NCBI GenBank assembly: GCA_963680875.1
Contig: OY804577.1
Location: forward strand, 102,745,906-102,809,905
DNA length: 64,000 nt
Source of the DNA: Bathymodiolus brooksi
Lineage: Eukaryota; Mollusca; Bivalvia; Mytilida; Modiolidae
Direction of reading: 5' to 3'
The number at the start of each line of letters is the position of its first letter. The stretch's first letter is position 1. The notes under the pieces are model-generated. The model was not told the origin of the DNA. It made no database searches and saw only the letters and a program-made list of their open reading frames with translations. This document shows positions 10,932 to 22,900 of the stretch, one piece after another. The translations under genes and the position numbers were made by a program.

Positions 10932-13900
10932 CTGAAAAGATATTTTTCAAAATGAATATCAATGATCAAAAAAACAATTTTTTTTAAATGGAATGTTTAT
11001 TACAAACTTGAAATGTCAAAATAATTTTAAATTGATTAGAAAATGAAGAAATAAATTACCAATTAACTTGATTAGAAAAAGATATTCTTACACAAACATT
11101 ATTCTTACTCAATTTAAAATAAAAACAATATTCATATAATGATAAATCATACTGAAACCTATGAAAATGATCTGAATATATTTCAATTGAACAAAGATCT
11201 AGACCTGAAATAGAAGTTTTATGTAGATGTCATTTTATACATTTTTTGTCAATTTATCAGAACAAAATACAAGATTTTTACAGATTTAGAAACACAATCT
11301 AATTGTTCTATTAAATAAAAATAAATAAATAAATAAAATAAAATAAACATTATTTATTTACATCACCGGTACAACTAGTAAATAAAAATAAATAAATAAT
11401 ATAAATATATACAGGTAGAAGTTGAAGACCGTAGTTACAGAGGGAAATATTCATCGTAGTGGATACCAGAGATATATGTACAGAAGATGTAGAAAGTCAT
11501 TTTTTCAATATTAAGATTATTGTATTAACTAACTAGACTATACAATATTTAGACATAATGCCACTAAAGTTTTTACAGTGTCAGCAAACATAAACATTTG
11601 GCAGATTAAGAGCATACACACATAAATTACCAGCTGTTAAAAGGTTAATATATAGGTTATCGTTAGGCAGTGCAACGACAACCCACACGACCACCATGAC
11701 GTAATGAAAAGGAATGAAGGTGACATTAACCTGACGGGGGGGGTTATGTGTACTTACTTACGCTCGGTAACTCTGTGGATTTGGATATTTCGTTATCTGT
11801 GGCATGCCAAGAACTAATTAGAATTTGACTACATACATTTCTAAGTATAAACTAAATGTTATAATGTACAATTGTTACAAAGTATATGTAATTGTGCCCA
11901 GAAGATAGCAATGAATGAAATTATGTTATGCAAGACATATTACTAGTAATGAAACTTACATTTTTTTTATCTCTTCCATGTAATGGTGCATTTTTATGTA
12001 TAGGGGAAAATACAGTAATTTAAAAAAGAATTTTTAGGACCAGAGATGAAAAAATTACTTTTTTGGCATTCTCTGAATTGTTTCAACCTTTTGATTGCTC
12101 ATTCACAGAATTAAGATGCAAGGGCCTTTTTTGTAAAATTCATGCATTCATACACAGAATCACACTCTGAATGGACCAGTGTTATATGATTCAACCATTC
12201 ATACACAGAATCACACTCTGAATGGACCAGTGTTATACAATTTGTGCATTCATACACAGAATCAAGCTCTGAATGGACCAGTGTTATATGATTCAACCAT
12301 TCATACACAGAATCAAGCTCTGAATGGACCAGTGTTATATGATTCAACCATTCATACATGGAATCAAGCTCTGAATGGACCAGTGTTAAATGATTCAATC
12401 ATTCATACACAGAATCACACTGAATGGTCCAGTGTTATATTATTCATACACAGAATCAAGCTCTGAATGGACCAGTGTTATATGATTCAACCATTCATAC
12501 ACAGAATCACACTCTGAATGGTCCAGTGTTATATGATTCATACACAGAATCACACTCTGAATGGTCCAGTGTTATATAATTCATACACAGAATCACACTC
12601 TGAATGGACCAGTGTTATATGATTCAACCATTCATACATCAATTTACACTCAAAACGGACCAGTGTTATATAAGAAGAGTTTAAAGATACCAAAGGGGTA
12701 ATCAGAATCTGTATATATAATTCATGCATTCATAGACAAACTAAAACTTTGCATAGACCAGTGTTACATGATTCATGCATACATAGATTCACACTCTGAA
12801 GAAACTGGAGTTATATAATGCAAGCATTCATACCCAGATTCACACTCTATATGGACCAGTATCATAAAGCTCATGCATTCATTCACAGAATCACTCTGTC
12901 TTTTTTTTGCACAAATTTAATAATATTTAAAATCTAAAAAGTGGCAGCATATATGAAGCTAAAATGATTACATCTATAAAATACAGCTGATGTCTAAGGG
13001 ATGGTGTAATTTGTGGGGTTACTAAGCATGAGAGATAAAAACATACCTAAATGATACTGCCAAAGTGGGTAGTTTGAGTTGTGTGCAATGTAACGCCAAC
13101 CTAACAGTGAAATTTGTGGATTTAATTATATAAAGTCACATCAAAAGAGAAAAATAATACAATAACCCGACTGTTCCTTATCAAATAGTTGGCTGATAAA
13201 CAGGCCCTGGCCATCCGTAAAACTGAAAATGGATAGGAGCCATTGATAGAGAGAGCTATACAGCACCCACAGGGAGAGTCTCCTTTAAAGCAAACCATAT
13301 CTAGTCTTACAAAATGCCTTCAAGATGTTCTAATCATAAGATTCAAGTTGTACTCTGATGTCATAATAATTTATCAAATTTTGAAACTGTGCTTCAGGTG
13401 ATGTCAAAATTAATTTCTGATTTTTGAAACTGTGTTACATTGTATTTGGCAATGGCAAAAAAAGTTCTTATTTTGCTACTGCAAATTAGGCAATGCAAAA
13501 TATAAATTCTCACATTGGTACTGAATATTAGATACTGTCAAAAATCAGTTCTGCAACTGCGTATTAGACAATGCCACACAAAACTAGAGGCTCAGCCCAC
13601 TGAGCCTGTATCGCTCACCTGACAATAGAATGATACTGAAGCAAATTTCAAAGGGAGATAATCATTACCTTAAAAAAAACAGCAGCCATCTTGAATGGAG
13701 GGTGGGGCTGTCCGACACAATTTTAAAAGGGACACACCCAGGGACCATCTATGCCAAGTTTGGCTCCATTTGGCCAAGTTGTTTCAGAGGAGAAGATTTT
13801 TTTAACATGTCATTAGCCAATCAGAAAAAAGAATTATTCTTGGCGGCCATGTTTATAGGCCAAATGGAACGAAATGGAGAAACTTTATAGAGGACCTTAC

Positions 13901-16900
13901 ATAGATGCTTACTGCCAAGTTTGGTTCCATTTGGCCAAGTTGTTTCAGAGGAGAAGATTAAAATATGAAAAAGTTAACGAACGGACGACGGACGCCAAGT
14001 GATGGCAATACCTCACATGGCCCTTTGGGTCAGGTGAGCAAAAAAATGATGAAAAAAGGGCAACAACTCCTAGACGGGTAATCAGATTTACTTCAAAATT
14101 GCAGGGCATGTAGATCTTGACAAGCTGAACATGTTTTCAGTTTACACTGAACATCTATCTCTTATAGTTTTTGAAATAAAGGATGAAAAGTATTAACATT
14201 TTTAAAATTTGATGAAAAAAGGGCAAGAACTTCAAGATGGGTAATCAGATTTACTTTAAAATTGTAGGCTAGGTTGATCTTGACATGCTGAACATGTTTG
14301 CTGTTTAAACTTAACATCTATCTCTTATAGTTTTTGAAATAAAGGACAAAAGGTATTAACATTTTGAAAATTTGACGAAAAAAAGGGCAATAACTCCAAA
14401 TTGGGTACTCAAATTAACTTCAAAATTACAGGGTAGGTAGATCTTAATATGCTGCACATGTTTGCAATTTAAACTTAACCTTTATCTCTAATAGTTTTTG
14501 AAATATCAGACAAAAATGTTTAAATTAAAAAATAACAAAATAAAAAAGGGCAATAACTCCTAGACGGGTAATCAGATTTACTTCAAAATTGCAGGGCATG
14601 TAGATCTTGACATGCTGCACATGTTTGCTGTTTTAACTTAACGTCTATCTCTTATAGTTTTTGAAATAAAAAACGAAAAGTATTAAAATTTTGAAAATTT
14701 GACGAAAAAAGGGCAATAACTCCAAGATAGGTAAGATGGGACGAAATGAAGAAACTTTATAGAGGACCTTATATAGATGCTTTCTGCCAAGTTTGGTTCC
14801 ATTTGGTCCAGTTGTTTCAGAGGAGTAGATTAAAATATGAAAAGTTAACGGACGGACGACGGACGCCAAGTGATGGCAATACCTCACATGACCCTTTGGG
14901 TCAGGTGAGCTAAAAAAACTCATTTTGCTACTGCGTGTTAGGTATTGCCAAAAATAAATTCTGATTTTGCTAGTACTATGTCTTGTCATTGCCAAAAATA
15001 CATTTTTATTTTGCTACTATGCCTTGAGTATTACCAAAAAATAAACTCTTATTTTGCTACTGAGCTACTGCATCTTGGTTATGGCCAAAATAAATTCTCA
15101 TTTTACTACTGCGTTTCAGGTATTGCCAAAATAAATTCTTATATTTTTACTGCGTTTTAGGCATTGCCAGAAATAAATCTCAAGTTTGGTAGTGTAAATT
15201 AGATACATTTGTAGTGCCATAAAAAATGATCATACATAGCTTGATGTTGGAATTTAGGAGAATCAGATAATATCTCAATAGTACACATATATTATACAGG
15301 TGTATGAAACAACACATTTTACAAAAATGATCTGAAAGGCATTTTGATATGGCTGTAAGTTTTAACATCCTGTTATTGAGATAAACAACATTGGTCTATG
15401 TTTAACACCAATTATATATCTCCTTTGTAACAGAATAAATAAAAACAAAACAAAATAGCTGCATCTAAACAGCAAAGCACCAGAAACAAGAGATTAATTC
15501 TACCATCTAAATCTTCCAGCCAAAATAAAATACTACCGTTTTATAAGTCCCTACTGTATCCAGGAAATATGCAATATGACAGAAAACCTCCATTAATTTT
15601 AAACATAATTTTAACAATGTCAAATTTGTACAATGAAATGTAGTGCTTCATTGTATGAACTTGATGAAGATTAGTATATGACACGAGCCATGTTGTAATT
15701 GTATGACACCCATGCATGTTATTACTGCTCTATATTTCTACAAATAAATGATTTATCAGAGTACTAATAAATAAGAACCTGATCTGTGTCTCAATGTTTG
15801 GGAAACATAAAATATGTACAAAAATGAGTTTGTAACTTATCTGGACTAAAAAATGACAAAATAATTAAAATATTTGCAAATACATTTAAAAAGATCTGAC
15901 AAAGATTTAGTATATTTTGTTGTATTCCTAAACTCTTCCATCTGATCATAATTTTTTTAAATTTCATATTTCCAGGGTAAACATGTCTCTGATAAAACAA
16001 GAATATAATTTCTTATCATGCTTTTATTTGAAAATCAAAGACAACAAACTGAACACACTTTGGACATACGATGATTGACAAATCGCTGATCGAACATGAT
16101 TTTCTGCCACCACAAAAAATCCTACAACTTAAAATACACAATATTTTATGCAATATTTTGTTGGTATATCTATTTTTAGACCACTGAATATACATGCATA
16201 TGATTGTATTATAAAACCTCTATGGAACTCTCAACATGCAATAATAATGGAGACATAATCTGAATTATCTCCCTAAACTTTGTAATCTGTAAAATTCTAC
16301 ATGCAATAATAATGGAGACACAAACTTAAGTTATCTCCCCTAACTTTATTATCTGTTGAGCAAATGCATTTAGGCATTTCAGTGAAATTCTCATGGAGTA
16401 TTGATGAAACATAAGCATTATTATTGCAATAAGATTTTGTAGGTCAGCATTTAGTCGTTCAAAACCAAATCTTCTTAAGGCTGGATTCTTCTCACAAGAT
16501 TGTCTAGTGTCTTACATGGACAAAAATAAATTCATTCTTTTAATATGTTTAAGTACTTTTGATAATTATGTACCATTTTGCAAAAAAAAGTGAATGTGTT
16601 GTATCACAAAAACCCCACATGATATTTCATTGGTGTTGTAACATTTCAACAAGTTGTGGTGTCATATAAGAAAAATATTCTCTGTTCCTCACCTCCGTCT
16701 TTCCTTTGCCCCTGGGCACTTAAAGTTCTTTTACTGTTGGGTGTGGCTGCATCTGACCTCCAATCAGAAGAATAACCATTTCTGGCCAGTATTCTATTCC
16801 TCTCAGCTTCTGTGTCTAACAAATGTGACAGGTTGCTTCTAAACTCAGATTCCTGTATCACTAATGCACCAGAGTTTGTTCTAGGATTTCCTCCTAAAGG

Positions 16901-19900
16901 TTTCTTAACAAACTTGTTTCTCTAAAATAATATATATGTGATATATCTGAATTATGACAACTTTACAACTTGAATTGTTGAATTGTTTTAAAATGTGCTC
17001 AAACTTTCCTAATTTTTAAATGTAATCAAAAATAAATATTCTCACTAATATTGGATATCTTTAAAATAAATAGGATGTTTTATACCGGAGCTGCTTACCC
17101 TTTGTGAGTACCTGAGTTCACCCCCCAAATTTTTTGTGGGGTCTGTGTTGCTTACCTTTTTATTTTTTTGTGGTGTCTTATTATGTGTCTTTATGTTATG
17201 AGTTTCGTGTTGTGATGTTCGTTACGATTTCCACATAAAAACGTAATGATTCACATATTACTGTTACAGAAGGCAATTACTTAGAAAAAATGGCAGTCGC
17301 TATGTAATCATGCAGTGGTTTTTTTAACGATTTACAGTTAATTAGTTCATCATTACATGACTTATCTAATATTATCATCTAATGTGAACACCTAGAAAGT
17401 TAATTATTGATGAAGTTTCAAAGTCCATAATGAAATCTGACAGGTAAATACCAGGAAACTGATACAGTGGGATAAACTTGAGAGTGATCTCTGACCGTGT
17501 TAGTGAGGTGACTAATTATTTGAGTTAAAATAACACATAGATCAGGTTGGGAGGGTTTTAAACAGGTCGCTTACAGCAGATGACTGGTAAGATCAGGTTG
17601 GGAGGGTTTTAAACTGGTCGCTTACAGCAGGTGACTGGTAAGATCAGGTTGGGAGGGTTTTAAACTGGTCGCTTACAGCAGGTGACTGGTAAGATCAGGT
17701 TGGGAGGGTTTTAAACTGGTCGCTTACAGCAGGTGACTGGTAATTCAAGGTGACAGTTAAGATTAACTTTATAGTAAAGAATATAAGAGATGATTACCTG
17801 ATAAGATGGCACTGTCTTCTCGTTTAGGTTACTAAGACTTCCAGATTTGGCCTGCCATGTCGTACATCGTGCAGACTGGTAACTAGGCTGATTGATAGAT
17901 GATATAGAATTATTATTCTCATTAGTAGAGAGGGTATGCATTGAGTTGGTGAGTGCAGATGATAAAGAATGAATTTGATGAGGATGGTTGTGTCGAATAT
18001 TCCTATGAGTTAGATCCGCTTCACTGTCACTCTGAAAACAAACAAAACTCATCCCAATAATGTTAACTAAGCATATACCACTAACCATATATATAAAAGC
18101 AGCTAATTCTAATGTGCTGGAATATAACACGTGTTAGAAAAAAAAAATCACTGTTGTTAAATAATTGGACATTATCACTGGTATTAAACTGATGATAGTA
18201 ACGATCGTTACTACCATCCCAAGATGGCAGAGGGAAAAACAAATACAGTCATGCGTTATTTTATCTTGCATACTGCTTTTATGGACAGAAAATCGACGTT
18301 GAAAAAACAGTGAGGACGATAGTAATGCAAATGAACGATGATAGTAACATCATCTGATGATGATAGTAATGACGAAAAGATGATAGTAACAATACAAGGA
18401 TGATAGTAACATCAGAAAAATTATCGAATAGCAACTGTAAAATATTTGCTTCACAATACAGAAAAACATCCCGGATTTTGTTTTACAACCTTCAGGAAAA
18501 GTTTTGTTTTTCAAACTTTTCTTGCCCTATTGTTGAAGTAATTACATTCGACACAAGACTCAAACTCTACTTCCGTCAATGGAAGGGTACTATATGAAAA
18601 ATTAAGCAATAAATGATTGAAAATCTTAAAATTATGTAGAACTGAGCTATCGTATGCACAAAACAAGCAGAGAGGCGAAAAGGAATGTCTTTTAGGAATT
18701 GATACATGCCCTATAGTTTGAATGATATAATGGAAATAAGCTTAAGGTGCATTGCAACTGAAGCGAGCAGGTGTACAAATTTAAAAGTTCGGAGTTTCTT
18801 GCCTTGTGGATAATTAGTATATATAGGATCGAAACATGTAAGTTGCTGTTAACATAAGATTGTATGAATATTGACACGAACAAGTTAAAATAAGAAAAAA
18901 GAGATGAAATATTAAAGAAATAAAAGAAATTTTATTGAAAATAAATATGTAAACAGAAAGTTGGAAAAAAGGTATTAGACCTGCACTGAATGCACATGTA
19001 GTTGTAAATCAAACTACCATACTATCATGACCACGACGACCACTCTTATGCGCACGTTTGCTTTCTAAAAATGTGATTCCATTGTCATCGCTGAACGTCG
19101 ACTTTTAAAGACATTACATATATAGAAATACAGAAGGCAAGTGGTGCGTGCCGATCTGATGGACATGTCTAAATACCGGTATATAGTAAAGAAAACGACG
19201 ATTTCGATTATGTTCATATAGTTATCACAGGCACTCGTAGCACAGAATTACCCCCCCCCCCCCTTTTCTAACTTTCTGTTTACATATTTATTTTCAATAA
19301 AATTTCTTTATTTCGCTATTATAAAATTTCATCTCTTTTTTTCCTTATTTTAACTTGTTCGTGTCAATATTCATACAATCTTATGTTAATAGCAACTATC
19401 ATGTTTCAATCCTATATTATACAATTCAATATCTCATAGTATAACAAAATCAAGGGAAGAAAAAGACCTTACCCTTAAACTTGAAAAGGATATTCTTAAT
19501 CTAGAAGACATTATGAACTCAGCACCAAGTGAATTAATACAATCGTCTTTAAATAATAAAAAAATAGAGTTTGAAAGGAAAAGGGAGGAAAAGGTAGAGG
19601 GTATACTTCTCCGATCAAAGGCAAACTGGCATGAAAATGGAGAAAAATGCTCACAATACTTCTGTAAACAAAAAAAGAAAAATTTTATTAAAAAAACTAT
19701 AACTGAGCTTATTGATGATGCAGGTCATCATATATCAGATCAATCTAAAATTCTCCTTCAACAACACGATTTTTACAAAACATTGTATTCAACAACAAAT
19801 TTAGATTGTAATGATGAGTCCTTTTTTAATCATAATATTAAACTCACAGAAGAACAAAAATACTTGTGTGAAGGTAATATAACATTTAAAGAATGTGCCC

Positions 19901-22900
19901 AATCACTGAAGTTAATGACAAATGGAAAAAGTCCAGGTTCTGATGGATATACTGTAGATTTTTATAAATTTTTTTGGGAAGATATTGGTCCATTGCTTTA
20001 TAGGTCATTATATTTAGCCTATGAGTCTGGAAGCTTCACTGATTTTCAGTATCAGGGAGTCATAACATGTATTCCAAAAGAAGGAAAGGACAGGCATTTT
20101 ATTGGCAACTGGAGACCAATAAGTTTATTAAATACTGACCTTAAAATAGCTTCTGCTGTAATTGCTAATAGAATTAAACCTCTATTACCATTTATTATTA
20201 GTGATACACAAAAAGGTTTTATAAAAGGAAGATTTATTGGGGAAAATACAAGACTGTTGTATGATTTGATGCATTATCTTGAACAACATAACAAAACCGG
20301 TCTTTTACTTCTTGTAGATTTCGAGAAAGCATTTGATTCAGTTGAATGGAAATTTTTGAAAAAAGCCCTCTCAAGTTTTAATTTTGGACCATCTGTTTGT
20401 AAATGGTTTGAACTGTTCTATTCAAAAGCCAAAAGTTGTGTTATAAATAATGGTCACATGTCAAATTTTTTTTCTCTAGAAAGAGGCTGTCGACAAGGTG
20501 ATCCGCTTTCACCTTATTTGTTTATAATCGGTGTGGAGCTGCTTTCATTAAAATTGAAGGCCAACCAAGACATTCATGGTATTATTATCAATGAAGTTGA
20601 ATCTCTCATAAGTTTGTATGCTGATGATACCTTTCTTATTCTAGATGGGAGTGAAAATTCATTGAGGGAGGCTCTTGAATGTTTTGAATCTTAGAATTCA
20701 TCCAAAACAAAAGCTGTGTGGGTTGGAAACAAGAAGTATTCAGATCAAATTATTTGTCCAAATATGAAACTAAATTGGTCTCATGAAAACTTTAAGGTTT
20801 TGGGAATTGATTTTTCACTTGATTTAAACTGTATTACAGATATAAATTTTACCAAAAAAATCAAGGAGGTTAAGGCAATACTAAAAAGTTGGCAGCATAG
20901 AAAACTGACATTACTTGGTAAAATTACAGTTATAAAAACTCTTGCACTACCAAAGCTAATTCATTTACTGACATCTCTACCAAATTTACCTCAGACAAAA
21001 ATAAATGATATAAATTCACTTTTTTATAAATTCATATGGAACGGGAAGTCAGATAAGATAAAGCGAAGTACTTTAATCGGTGATATATATCAGGGGGGTT
21101 TGAAAATGATAGATCTTCAATCATTTAATATTTATCTGAAAGTAGGTTGGATTAAACGATTATTTTCCAATTTAGATGGTGATTGGCAAAAAGTATTATT
21201 ATTCAATCTTCAAAGCTATGGCGGTGAAAGAATTTTAACTTTTCAGAAAGAAAAGCTAAAGGAAGTTGCTATGATGCTTACAAATCCTTTTTGGAAAAAT
21301 GTTCTGTCTAGCTATCATTTTGCAAAACCTTATACAAAGATGAATACTAATGAACTATTGTCTCTTGATATCCTTAATTTTGTACCAGTAACTGATTTAA
21401 ATTATTATATTAGATGGATAGAACATAATGTGCAGTATTTATGTGATCTTATTGACCCACATTCTGGTAATTTTTATACTTTTGAACAGACTAGAAATAA
21501 ACTGAATACCAATAATTTTTTGAAGTACTATAGTCTGGTGTCAAATGTTCCCAAGTACAACAAAGATCATCTGAAGGAAAACTGTGTAAATGTAAATTTC
21601 GACATACTTAGTAAAAAGGATGCCTATTTAGAAAGAATAGTTCATAGTAAAAATGTTAGGTTTGTTTATAAAGGTCTTTGTGAATGCAATCATTTCTTTA
21701 CCAACAGAAAAATTTTCCAAATGGGAAAAACTTCTTAATTGTGAAATAACAAATTGGTCAAAATATTTTATTATTTTAAAAAAATCTTGTAGAAACTCAT
21801 ATCTTCAAAATTTTCAATATAAATTGTTACACAGGATCATTCCTACCAATTCCTTTTTACATAAAATAAAGCTCAAGAATACTAATTTATGCACATTTTG
21901 CAAAATTCATGATGAAACTATTGAACATCTATTCTTTAGCTGTCCTGTGACACAAATTTTTCTCAAATCTTTGTCAAAACAATTAAAACAATATTACAAG
22001 AATTTGATTTTTGACAAAAAAGAAAACTTTTTGGTTTTGAGTCAGGGGATCTTCTTGTTAATTTGATTTCAATTATTGCAAAAAATTACATCTTCAAGTG
22101 CAAACTCAATGAACAAAGGCTAAATATTGTAGAATTTAAACATAAAATTATGTAGTACCGTTCACTTGAACAATATATATCAAAGAAAAACAATACCATT
22201 TTAGCATTTGAAAAAATGTGGACCCCCTTACAATATATTTTCAACTAATCATAATATTTTTTGTTTGTTTGATTCATATAGTGATGAGATTCTTTTTTTC
22301 AGCTTTTTTGATTAAGTACAAAATGTCAGGAGCAATCAAATATTTTAGAAAAACAAAATGGTAAGAGAGTGTGCGTGAAAGATGAATGAAAGTGTTTATT
22401 ACTACATGTATTATATATTACTATTTCTTTATTTTGTTTATCAAAATGTAAAACCAATGTAGTCACAAAACTTATTTTTGAAAACTCCAGTCACAACCTA
22501 GTCAGGTGGTGATGTAAGGGAATTTATAAAATCCTGACTATAGGGGAAAAAAAAAAAAAAAAAATATTATACAATTAATTACTCCCTAAGAAGTCAATAC
22601 CAGGATATAAGGACCTCGAGACTTGGCACTCAAGGTGACCTGACCTGACCAAGGTCAATGGCCGAGGTCAGGTCACCAAGAGTGACAAGTCGAGAGGTCC
22701 TCGTATCCTGGTATTGACTTCTTAGGTAGTAATCAATTGTTTTATTATACCGAAATAAACTGGATAAGGCAATCGGTCAATATCTACAGGTCAGTGTAAG
22801 GTCACGTGATAAATAATGACTTCTTTGGAAGATTTAGTGGTCATACCGTGGAAAATAAAATAAAATCACATGACAAAGTGTAACCAATAGAAAGCGAGTA

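Larger units (their letters stand above)
10932..16692 (-). other. TTLL intron 16 (about 5.8 kb), repeat-filled
   Basis: It holds a candidate micro-exon (11758-11796), a 51-bp minisatellite (12140-12900), a degenerate array interrupted by a larger repeat element (13445-15185) and a two-copy repeat of 'atgcaataataatggagaca' at about 16235-16345. Short reading frames here are by-products of repeats. Confidence 0.6.
19427..22563 (+). mobile_element. 5'-truncated L1-type LINE with broken reverse transcriptase
   Basis: The element is about 3.1 kb, ends in a poly(A) run (about 22547-22563) and is bracketed by a 13-bp target-site duplication (atattatacaatt, 19414-19426 and 22564-22576). The open frame begins inside the protein, so endonuclease is missing. 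Reverse transcriptase motifs are clear: [64 protein letters not shown] and catalytic [12 protein letters not shown] at about 20692 interrupts the frame just after the YADD block, and a frameshift near 21.7 kb separates the C-terminal zinc-finger-like part (C-x2-C ... H ... C, '[19 protein letters not shown]'). Non-functional copy. Confidence 0.93.

Noticed and set aside
12111..12466. Opposing 95-codon ORFs on both strands
   Set aside because: Both run through the 51-bp minisatellite and simply repeat its unit; the unit length is a multiple of three.
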